Shown here: piece by piece, positions 1 to 5,439 of the stretch
Layout of the letters: each line of letters begins with the position of its first letter
Position numbering within the stretch: position 1 is the first letter of the stretch
Assembly (NCBI GenBank): GCA_015491055.1
Contig: WFWP01000019.1
Coordinates: 1 to 7,109, forward strand
Length of the DNA: 7,109 nucleotides
Direction: 5' to 3'
Origin: Patescibacteria group bacterium
Lineage (GTDB): Bacteria; Patescibacteriota; Minisyncoccia; Phycocordibacterales; UBA2100
Program-made: the position numbers and the translations under genes
The notes under the pieces: generated by a model
Seen by the model: only the letters and a program-made list of their open reading frames with translations
The model's database searches: none
Told to the model about the DNA's origin: nothing

Positions 1-1026
1 CTTTTAAAAAGGGCAAAGCCGAACACGGAAAAAAACACTGCCGGATACGCTTTGTGGGATGTTTGGGACAGAGAAGACGGTTCCTTTGATTTAACAAAAT
101 TGCTTTGCGGTTCGCAAGGAACCTTGGGATTGATTACCGATATCAAGTTCAGATTGATAAAACCGAACAGACATTCCACTCTTCTGGTTATTTTTTTGCG
201 AGAGGAGCATATGAGAGAGTTAGGTTCTTTGGTTGAAATGGTGAGAGGGTATGACCCTGAGAGTTTTGAAATGTATGATAATCACACTTTTGCGATTATT
301 CGCAAAGTGTTGCCTGATTTGATTGATAAGTTGGGCGTGGGAATTGTGGGGTTTGCAAGACGATTTATACCCGAGATCAAGATGATGATTACAGGCGGAG
401 TTCCAAAGTTGGTTTTATTGGCGGAATTTACGGGGTACACTTTGAGAGAGGCAAAATGCAATGCGAGAAAAGTGATGAAAAGAGTTGCAAATGAGTATGA
501 TTGCGCTATGCATATAACTCGTGACAAATATGAAATACGAAAATATTGGACTATTCGCAGAGACAGTTTTGACATGCTGAGAAAGTATGTCAAAGGCAAA
601 CATACCGCTCCTTTCATAGAAGACGTTTGCGTTCGTGTGGATAAACTTCCGGATTTTTTACCCAAGCTTTACGAAATACTTGATGAGTATGATATCACTT
701 ACACAATTGCGGGGCATATAGGAAGCGGCAATATGCACATAATACCTTTGATGGATTTTTCGGATAAAGATATTGGTAAAATCATACAAGAATTGAATGA
801 AAGGGTTTTTTCTTTGGTCTTTGAATATGGAGGAACTATGAGCGCGGAGCATAATGACGGGTTGATTCGCACACCTTATTTAAAAGACATGTATGGCGAA
901 GATGTGGTTAAGCTTTTTGAGCAAGTTAAAAACATATTTGATCCCTACAATATATTTAATCCCGGTAAAAAGGTGGGAGGTGATAAGAATTTGGTTATAA
1001 CATCGCTAAGGTCGTATTCGTTTTGA
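1..1026 (+). CDS. FAD-linked oxidase, glycolate oxidase/D-lactate dehydrogenase type (5' partial)
   Basis: The frame is open from base 1, so the gene begins outside the window; the visible part is 341 codons and ends in TGA. The first residues (NTAGYAL, then FDLTKLLCGSQGTLGLIT) are the end of the FAD-binding PCMH-type domain, where the family has NTAGY and GSEGTLG motifs. The remainder is the C-terminal FAD-oxidase domain: GHIGSGNMH (bases 712-738) matches the family HxGxGNxH motif, SAEHNDGLIRTPYL matches the EHGDG..R region, and FDPYNIFNPGKK is the usual C-terminal signature. Such enzymes oxidise D-lactate, glycolate or related 2-hydroxyacids, passing electrons from FAD to a quinone or partner protein; the substrate cannot be read here. 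The usual GDGN aspartate is Ser and the EHG glycine is Asn; I recall similar variants in related bacterial sequences. No iron-sulfur domain follows. It lies just upstream of the mraZ regulatory region and is probably a separate unit. Confidence 0.87.
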   Translation, partial: LLKRAKPNTEKNTAGYALWDVWDREDGSFDLTKLLCGSQGTLGLITDIKFRLIKPNRHSTLLVIFLREEHMRELGSLVEMVRGYDPESFEMYDNHTFAIIRKVLPDLIDKLGVGIVGFARRFIPEIKMMITGGVPKLVLLAEFTGYTLREAKCNARKVMKRVANEYDCAMHITRDKYEIRKYWTIRRDSFDMLRKYVKGKHTAPFIEDVCVRVDKLPDFLPKLYEILDEYDITYTIAGHIGSGNMHIIPLMDFSDKDIGKIIQELNERVFSLVFEYGGTMSAEHNDGLIRTPYLKDMYGEDVVKLFEQVKNIFDPYNIFNPGKKVGGDKNLVITSLRSYSF

Positions 1027-1120
1027 GTTTTATCGGAAACGCGCAATTCTCTCTTATAAACACATAAGATAATACGGTTTTTGCCGTTGTCATTTTTCTT
1101 ACACAATAAATACATGCATT

Positions 1121-1129
1121 TGTGGATAA
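1121..1129 (-). promoter_or_regulatory. DnaA-box 9-mer (possible degenerate fifth MraZ box)
   Basis: The plus strand reads TGTGGATAA, the exact reverse complement of the consensus DnaA box TTATCCACA. It is a single copy with no AT-rich unwinding element and no dnaA or dnaN nearby, so it is not an origin. Its TGTGG core sits exactly 20 bp, two repeat periods, before the first AGTGG repeat of the MraZ operator, so it may instead be an outlying MraZ half-site. The sequence match is certain; the function is open. Confidence 0.4.
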
Positions 1130-1135
1130 CTTTGA

Positions 1136-1163
1136 TGCACAGTGGGTAAAAGTGGTGTATAGT
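1136..1163 (+). promoter_or_regulatory. Candidate mraZ promoter inside the MraZ operator
   Basis: TATAGT (1158-1163) matches five of six bases of the -10 consensus and follows TGCACA (1136-1141, four of six to -35) by 16 bp. Transcription would then start near 1170, leaving a leader of about 40 nt before the mraZ ATG. The -10 lies across the second and third AGTGG repeats, so bound MraZ would occlude it, fitting autorepression. A rival -35, TTGTCA at 1087-1092, has no good -10 at normal spacing. Confidence 0.4.
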
Positions 1164-1176
1164 GGGGGCAAGTGGG
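1141..1176 (+). promoter_or_regulatory. MraZ operator: four direct repeats of AGTGG(G/T) with 10-bp period
   Basis: AGTGGG, AGTGGT, AGTGGG and AGTGGG begin at 1141, 1151, 1161 and 1171, exactly one helical turn apart, with unrelated 4-nt spacers. MraZ proteins are known to bind direct GTGG-type repeats at 10-bp spacing upstream of their own genes, and the array ends 36 bp before the mraZ start codon. The match in motif, spacing and position makes this the most secure regulatory site in the window. It probably sets expression of the whole mraZ-rsmH-ftsL-ftsI cluster. Confidence 0.85.
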
Positions 1177-1212
1177 AGACAAGGACGCTTGTCATAAAAC
1201 CCCGCTTGCAAT

Positions 1213-1647
1213 ATGTTATTGGGTGAATTTACTCATACGCTTGATAATAAAAACCGGCTTACTTTGCCCAAGAAGTTTAAAAACGCGTTGGGTAAAAAAG
1301 TGTTTTTGACCCGAGGGCTGGACAGATCTTTGTTCTTGTATTCTCAGAATGAATGGCGGAGAATTACCGAGAAAATAAGTGCGCTTTCAATGACCGATGA
1401 GAATTCCCGCGGTTTCAGCAGATTCTTTTTTGCGGGGGCTTCCGAGATAGATGTGGATAAATCCGGAAGGATTTTGATACCGGAGCATCTGAAAAAGTTC
1501 GCTTATATGAACAAAGAGGTTGTACTCACCGGGGTTCAGAGCAGGGTCGAGCTCTGGGATAAGAATATGTGGATTAAATACAGTAAAAAGATGGAAGAGA
1601 ATGGAGACATTATGGCGAACAAACTCGGTGAGATAGGTGTTCTTTAA
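1213..1647 (+). CDS. mraZ: Transcriptional regulator MraZ
   Basis: This 144-aa protein is normal length for MraZ, the DNA-binding regulator that heads the division and cell-wall cluster. It starts MLLGEFTHTLDNKNRLTLP, matching the family M(F/L)xGE(Y/F)xHxLDxKGRLxxP. Two AbrB/SpoVT-like halves are visible, each with the DxxxR DNA-contact motif: D11-R15 and D82-R86 (VDKSGRILIP). The C-terminus (ANKLGEIGVL) is also typical. The ATG at 1213 is chosen because it gives the conserved N-terminus; no Shine-Dalgarno sequence lies close upstream. The operator array sits directly upstream, pointing to autoregulation. The rsmH gene follows after 36 nt, with the inverted repeat starting 6 nt past the mraZ stop. 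MraZ oligomers (octamer or dodecamer rings in studied cases) bind the 10-bp repeats; whether it represses or activates here cannot be seen. Confidence 0.96.
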   Translation: MLLGEFTHTLDNKNRLTLPKKFKNALGKKVFLTRGLDRSLFLYSQNEWRRITEKISALSMTDENSRGFSRFFFAGASEIDVDKSGRILIPEHLKKFAYMNKEVVLTGVQSRVELWDKNMWIKYSKKMEENGDIMANKLGEIGVL

Positions 1648-1652
1648 CGGCA

Positions 1653-1744
1653 TTTGTGAATCTGAACGGCTGAAGGATTTTTTATGAATGTCATGCGCAC
1701 ACAAAACAATCATAACCGGTCCTTCAGCGGTTCAGGTTCGCAAA
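1653..1744 (+). repeat. 25-bp near-perfect inverted repeat enclosing the rsmH start
   Basis: The left arm 1653-1677 pairs with the right arm 1720-1744 around a 42-nt loop. By hand, 22 of 25 positions are Watson-Crick pairs, two are G-U (1657 with 1740, 1661 with 1736), and only 1668/1729 is a mismatch (G-G). The left arm ends in the rsmH Shine-Dalgarno GAAGGA, the ATG at 1684 is in the loop, and the right arm is coding (about residues 13-21). A second, shorter stem, CAGGTTC (1733-1739) with GAACCTG (1750-1756), shares the right arm and excludes the outer part of the long stem. No T-run follows, so it is not a standard terminator. It may be a translational switch or coupling device, or a palindromic insertion. 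Confidence 0.78.
1672..1677 (+). promoter_or_regulatory. Shine-Dalgarno site of rsmH
   Basis: GAAGGA ends 6 nt before the ATG at 1684 and is one of the few clear ribosome-binding sites in the window. It supports 1684 over the in-frame ATG at 1693. All six bases lie within the left arm of the long inverted repeat, so the site would be hidden whenever that stem forms. Confidence 0.75.
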
Positions 1745-2670
1745 ATGATGAACCTGTTTCATATACGGTTCATAAACCCGTTCTTTTACAAAAGGCGCTT
1801 TCGTATTTGAATTTGCGCAGAGGCTATACGGTTGTTGACGCCACACTTGGCGGAGGAGGGCATTTCCTTGAAGTCGCAAAACTTCTGGACGGATCCGGAA
1901 AACTGGTCGGTATGGATGTTGATTTTGACGCGATACAGCGTGTAATGTCCAAATTGCGCAATGCCTCAATGGCCTACATGCCGGAATATTATTTGGTACA
2001 AAGTAATTTCAGACACTTGGATACCGTACTGAAAGATTTGGGTATTTTGTCAATAAATGCCATATTGTTTGACTTGGGAATTTCAAGCGATCAATTGGAG
2101 AATTCCGGCAGGGGATTTTCTTTTCAGAAAAATGAACCTTTGCGCATGACCATGTCAAAAGAAATTGATAACTTTGTTCTTACCGCTTGGGAAATTGTAA
2201 ACACTTGGAGTTGCGATACTCTTGCGGATATTATTTACGGATATGGAAATGAGAAGTATGCAAAGCGCATAGCGAATGCGATAGTAAAAGCGAGGAGAAT
2301 TGGTGAAATAAACACGACTCATGAATTGGTTGAAATAATAAAAAGTGCGGTACCCGGTTATTACAGACATGGGAAAATACACTTCGCCACAAAAACTTTT
2401 CAGGCTTTGCGAATAACCGTAAACGATGAATTACGCGCAATACGAGAAGCGCTTGAAAAAGTAATAAAACTTATGGAGCCAGAAGGGAGAATCGTAATTA
2501 TCACATTTCATTCTTTGGAGGATAGGTTGGTGAAAAGAAAGTTTAAGAAGTGGCAAGAAGATGGTCTGGGACATATCGTAACAAAAAAACCGATATGTCC
2601 CGATTATAAGGAAGTAAAAGCTAATCGCAGAGCGAGAAGCGCCAAACTCAGAGTATTTGAAAAAAAGTAA
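1684..2670 (+). CDS. rsmH: 16S rRNA (cytosine(1402)-N(4))-methyltransferase RsmH
   Basis: RsmH uses S-adenosylmethionine to methylate N4 of C1402 in the 16S rRNA decoding centre. The 328-aa protein has the family motifs in order: HKPVLL (30-35), the SAM-binding DATLGGGGH (52-60), GMDVD (76-80), FDLGISSDQL...GRGFSF (129-147), FQALRITVNDEL, FHSLEDR (275-281) and the C-terminal NRRARSAKLR. Two oddities stand out. About 28 Asn/Ser/Gly-rich residues precede the usual N-terminus, encoded over the inverted repeat, and no in-frame ATG, GTG or TTG lies nearer to HKPVLL. The segment usually reading PLDMRMD is PLRMTMS (152-158), losing two conserved acidic residues; I recall variation here in CPR homologues, so loss of activity should not be assumed. 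The ftsL-like gene follows after 14 nt. Confidence 0.96.
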   Translation: MNVMRTQNNHNRSFSGSGSQNDEPVSYTVHKPVLLQKALSYLNLRRGYTVVDATLGGGGHFLEVAKLLDGSGKLVGMDVDFDAIQRVMSKLRNASMAYMPEYYLVQSNFRHLDTVLKDLGILSINAILFDLGISSDQLENSGRGFSFQKNEPLRMTMSKEIDNFVLTAWEIVNTWSCDTLADIIYGYGNEKYAKRIANAIVKARRIGEINTTHELVEIIKSAVPGYYRHGKIHFATKTFQALRITVNDELRAIREALEKVIKLMEPEGRIVIITFHSLEDRLVKRKFKKWQEDGLGHIVTKKPICPDYKEVKANRRARSAKLRVFEKK

Positions 2671-2684
2671 TTTAAAAATACATC

Positions 2685-3005
2685 ATGATGAATACACGAT
2701 ATACAACAGGTGTGATAAGAGTGCGTAAAATAAAGGCGTATTGTTTTGTTGCCTTGTTTTTTATCGCAGTGTTTTTGTTGACAATGTACGCTGCGTTGCT
2801 GGCTCTTTCCGTTAAAAATGTGGTATTGCGCAAGGATTTGGAATCAAAAATAACCTTGGTGCGCGCGGAAGTTGCGGATATGGAGAGTGAATATATAAAA
2901 AGGATTGGAGATATAACTCTTTCAAGGGCCGAGGGAATGGGCTTGTTTGCGATTGAAGATAAAGATTTTATTGAGAGAAGGGTTTTGGTGGGGCAGGCAT
3001 ATTGA
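2685..3005 (+). CDS. ftsL: FtsL-like cell division protein
   Basis: This 106-aa bitopic membrane protein has a short basic N-terminus (RVRKIK), one strong membrane segment (about residues 19-42) and a charged heptad-like stretch (about 43-75), then SRAEGMGL, which resembles the Ala-x-x-Leu-Gly-Met region after the coiled coil in FtsL. Sequence alone is weak, as usual for FtsL, but its position between rsmH and ftsI is the classic ftsL locus. FtsL forms a complex with FtsB (DivIC) that activates the septal synthase FtsW-FtsI. The start is uncertain: ATG at 2685 and 2688, and GTG at 2712 and 2721, are all possible and none has a good Shine-Dalgarno; the first is given. Intergenic gaps are 14 nt upstream and 36 nt downstream. 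DivIC-like is the alternative, but a better FtsB/DivIC candidate lies at 6681. Confidence 0.78.
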   Translation: MMNTRYTTGVIRVRKIKAYCFVALFFIAVFLLTMYAALLALSVKNVVLRKDLESKITLVRAEVADMESEYIKRIGDITLSRAEGMGLFAIEDKDFIERRVLVGQAY

Positions 3006-3041
3006 AACATGGAGTTTAATTGGAAAATGTGATGAATATTT

Positions 3042-4757
3042 ATGTCCACCGTTAAGAAAAGATTTGTGATTCGTCTTTGGATACTCGGAGTAGTTGTATC
3101 CATTGTGTTTTTTTTATTGGTGTTTCGTTTGTATTTTTTGCAAATCGTAAATCATGATTTGTATTTGCGGGTGGCGGAAGGGCAGTATGTTCGTATAAGT
3201 GACGGTATATATGACAGAGGTGTGATTTTTATGGAAAACAAAAACGGCGCTTTGATAGCGGGCGCAACCATGCGTTCGGAATTTACACTGGTGATAGATC
3301 CGGTTTATATTGATGATATTGATAAGACATATGAGAAATTGAGCGCCATTTTAACTTTGGATAAAGAAGATTTTGCAAAGAAAGCGTCAAAAGAAGATGA
3401 CCATTACGAAATAATCGCATCAGATTTGTCCAAAGAAGATGCGGATGCTATACGAAAACTTAATTTAAGCGGAGTATCTCTTGTCAGAATTCGCAAGCGT
3501 TATTATCCCGGGGATTCTTTTGCGTCGCATGTTATAGGATTTGTAGGTTTTGATGAGAACAATAACAGGGTTGGCAGGTATGGTTTGGAGAGATATTACG
3601 AAAGTATCCTGAAAAGAAGTGACAGTACTTTATATGTGAATTTCTTTGCGGAACTTTTCGCAAATATAAGCGATATCGTGTCTGATGGGGGGAGAGAGGG
3701 TGATATTGTATTGACCATTGACCCCGATATTCAAGTGTTCTTGGAAAAAGAATTGGAAAAAACCCGTAATAAGTGGCAAAGCAAAATGACGGCGGGGATA
3801 ATTATGAATCCTCAAGACGGCGAGATAATGGGTATGGCCGTTTCACCTTCATATGATTTGAATAATTTTGGAAGTGTCAAGGGAGTGAGTTTTGCCAATC
3901 CGTTGGTGAGCGGAGTTTATGAGATGGGTTCAATTATCAAGGTGTTGACCATGGCGATAGGTTTGGATATCGGAGCCATAAATGAGAAAACTACATATAA
4001 CGACACCGGCAGCGTGATTGTAGACGGTGAGGTTATACATAATTATGATAACAAAGCAAGGGGTGTGGTTCCCATGCAAGAAGTTTTGAGCAGGTCTTTG
4101 AATGTTGGTATAGCGTTTATTGTAAACAAAATCGGAAAGAGCAATATGAAGGAATACCTTATAGACAAATTACGCTTGGGTGAGGAGACCGGTATAGATT
4201 TACCATCCGAGGTTGCAGGAATGGTGGAAAATTTGGAAAGTGACAGGGAAATTGAATTCGTAACGGCCGGCTTTGGTCAAGGTGTTGCCTTTACCCCCAT
4301 AGCGGTGATACGCGCTTTGTCGGCGGTTGCCAATGGGGGATATTTGATACAACCTCATATCGTAAGACGCATTGAGTACACAACAGGTTTGAGTAAAGAA
4401 TTTGACTATGATGACCAAAAGACGCGTGTATTCAAAAAAGAAACAACAGATATTTTGGCAAAAATGTTAACGAAAGTGGTTGACGAAGTCTTGGCGCAAG
4501 GGTCTTATAAAATGGAAAGGTATTCAATAAGCGCCAAGACGGGAACCGCGCAGATTGCAGACAAGGGGGGATACAAAAAAGATGCATATTTACACACATT
4601 TGCGGGATATGGACCATCATATAATCCTGAGTTTATAATTTTGCTTATGAATTTGGAGCCGAAAGGCGCAAATTATGCAAGTCAAACATTAACGGAACCG
4701 TTTATGAATATGGCAAAATTTTTGATAAATCATCTTGAAATACCTCCGGATCGGTAA
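3042..4757 (+). CDS. ftsI: Class B penicillin-binding protein, septal transpeptidase FtsI/PBP2 type
   Basis: This 571-aa enzyme cross-links septal peptidoglycan by forming D-Ala peptide bonds outside the membrane. It has a basic N-terminus and one signal-anchor helix (about residues 8-35), then the pedestal/dimerisation domain with DRGVI (58-62), and the transpeptidase domain from about 240. The three active-site motifs are intact: SxxK as GSIIK (catalytic S297, K300), SxN as SLN (352-354), and KTG (499-501, in SAKTGTAQ). GFGQG (410-414) is also typical. The usual YEPGS before the serine is YEMGS. No PASTA domains follow. Upstream in frame are two TGA codons (3030, 3033), so ATG 3042 is the first possible start; it lacks a clear Shine-Dalgarno. 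It ends the plus-strand cluster: no ftsW, mraY or mur gene follows, and the next gene is convergent. Symbol by context; an elongation PBP2 is less likely. Confidence 0.92.
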   Translation: MSTVKKRFVIRLWILGVVVSIVFFLLVFRLYFLQIVNHDLYLRVAEGQYVRISDGIYDRGVIFMENKNGALIAGATMRSEFTLVIDPVYIDDIDKTYEKLSAILTLDKEDFAKKASKEDDHYEIIASDLSKEDADAIRKLNLSGVSLVRIRKRYYPGDSFASHVIGFVGFDENNNRVGRYGLERYYESILKRSDSTLYVNFFAELFANISDIVSDGGREGDIVLTIDPDIQVFLEKELEKTRNKWQSKMTAGIIMNPQDGEIMGMAVSPSYDLNNFGSVKGVSFANPLVSGVYEMGSIIKVLTMAIGLDIGAINEKTTYNDTGSVIVDGEVIHNYDNKARGVVPMQEVLSRSLNVGIAFIVNKIGKSNMKEYLIDKLRLGEETGIDLPSEVAGMVENLESDREIEFVTAGFGQGVAFTPIAVIRALSAVANGGYLIQPHIVRRIEYTTGLSKEFDYDDQKTRVFKKETTDILAKMLTKVVDEVLAQGSYKMERYSISAKTGTAQIADKGGYKKDAYLHTFAGYGPSYNPEFIILLMNLEPKGANYASQTLTEPFMNMAKFLINHLEIPPDR

Positions 4758-4923
4758 CGGGTTTATTCTGTTAATTCGGTGCGTTTTTATGTTTTTTCGT
4801 GTGAACAGGTGTGATATTCTGATTAATATTTCTGTTACAATGTAAAATCGCCAAACCACTCACTCCGATGAGCCCGTACCAAACTTTCTCTTTTCATTAT
4901 AATTCGTGTACTTTGATTTAAGT
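4758..4923. other. Convergent intergenic region, no convincing terminator
   Basis: This 166-bp stretch separates the converging ends of ftsI and the transporter gene. A 6-bp stem (4755-4760 with 4768-4773, one G-U pair) lies at the ftsI stop and two T-tracts follow at 4784-4797, but the hairpin and the tracts are 10 nt apart, a poor intrinsic terminator. AACAG/ATATT pairing with AATAT/CTGTT (4804-4836) makes another weak, interrupted hairpin. No gene is supported. Confidence 0.45.
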
Positions 4924-5439
4924 TTATATCAATCCTTTTGCGAATTGTCCCACGCCGTAAGCTATTGCGGCCGCAATTAATCCTATTGCCAATGTTTCAA
5001 GTACGCTTAAAATTTTATTTTTTTCATTTATATACGCTTTTACATACCCCACGAATGCGAAGGTTAGAGATGCGGTGATCAATGAATATATAACGGCTTG
5101 ATCGGAAGTAAGTATCCCCATCGTGTACCCGATAAGAGCAATGAGTGGCATTGATCCCAAGATGACAAAAGATATGAATGTAACTATTGCGGATTTAAAA
5201 GATTCAAATGAATCTTTGTTGTCTGCGCGTTCCGATAAATAATTGCTTGACGCCATTGAGAAACCGTCGGCGAGTACATTGGCAAAACCAAGCAACAGCG
5301 CGACTCCGGTTCCCAAATTTGCCCCGACAACGCTGGCAACTATTGCAAATGTTGTGATAATACCGTCAATACCGCCGTAAACGAATTCTTGCACATATTT
5401 TGTGAAAAAGTTTTTAATCATAGGCAATATATTATTCAT
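4924..5439 (-). CDS. VIT1/CCC1-family iron/manganese transporter-like membrane protein
   Basis: This 171-aa protein matches the VIT1/CCC1 (DUF125) family, which moves Fe2+ or Mn2+ across membranes, usually by proton antiport. The signature is YGGIDGIITTFAIVAS (21-36) in the first helix and GFANVLADGFSMASSNYLSERA (51-72) in the second; D25 and M62 fall at the metal-path Asp and Met positions known in the family. Three more helices follow (about 81-104, 114-134, 145-168), giving the standard five. Only about ten residues join helices 2 and 3, so the cytosolic metal-binding domain of plant VIT1 is absent, as in other short prokaryotic forms. The frame stays open upstream to an ATG at 5517, but ATG 5439 is preferred: it overlaps the upstream stop by 8 nt (ATGAATAA), suggesting translational coupling, and gives the expected N-terminus. 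It ends the minus-strand operon. The transported metal is inferred from the family only. Confidence 0.86.
   Translation of the reverse strand: MNNILPMIKNFFTKYVQEFVYGGIDGIITTFAIVASVVGANLGTGVALLLGFANVLADGFSMASSNYLSERADNKDSFESFKSAIVTFISFVILGSMPLIALIGYTMGILTSDQAVIYSLITASLTFAFVGYVKAYINEKNKILSVLETLAIGLIAAAIAYGVGQFAKGLI

Noticed and set aside
1074..1100. ACGG/CCGT mini-hairpin then a T-rich stretch after the oxidase gene, as an intrinsic terminator
   Set aside because: The stem is only 4-5 bp and the T-rich part is interrupted and begins several bases after the stem; too weak to annotate.
1121..1129. Replication origin at the DnaA box
   Set aside because: Only one box, no AT-rich unwinding region and no dnaA, dnaN or rpmH nearby.
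3003..3035. TGA codons at gene ends and in tandem before ftsI, possibly pointing to a UGA=Gly code
   Set aside because: The long genes (rsmH, ftsI, the minus-strand genes) have no in-frame TGA and use GGN for glycine, while TGA ends three genes in sensible places. Standard bacterial code fits.
4866..4892. CCGATGAG followed by CAAAC, resembling a hammerhead ribozyme core
   Set aside because: The required CUGAUGA and GAAA core is not matched and no three-stem arrangement can be drawn.
4838..4901. Minus-strand TATAAT (4901-4896) and a 20-codon ORF in the convergent region
   Set aside because: The ATG overlaps the -10, there is no -35 or Shine-Dalgarno, and the site follows the end of the transporter gene; palindromic AT-rich sequence explains it.
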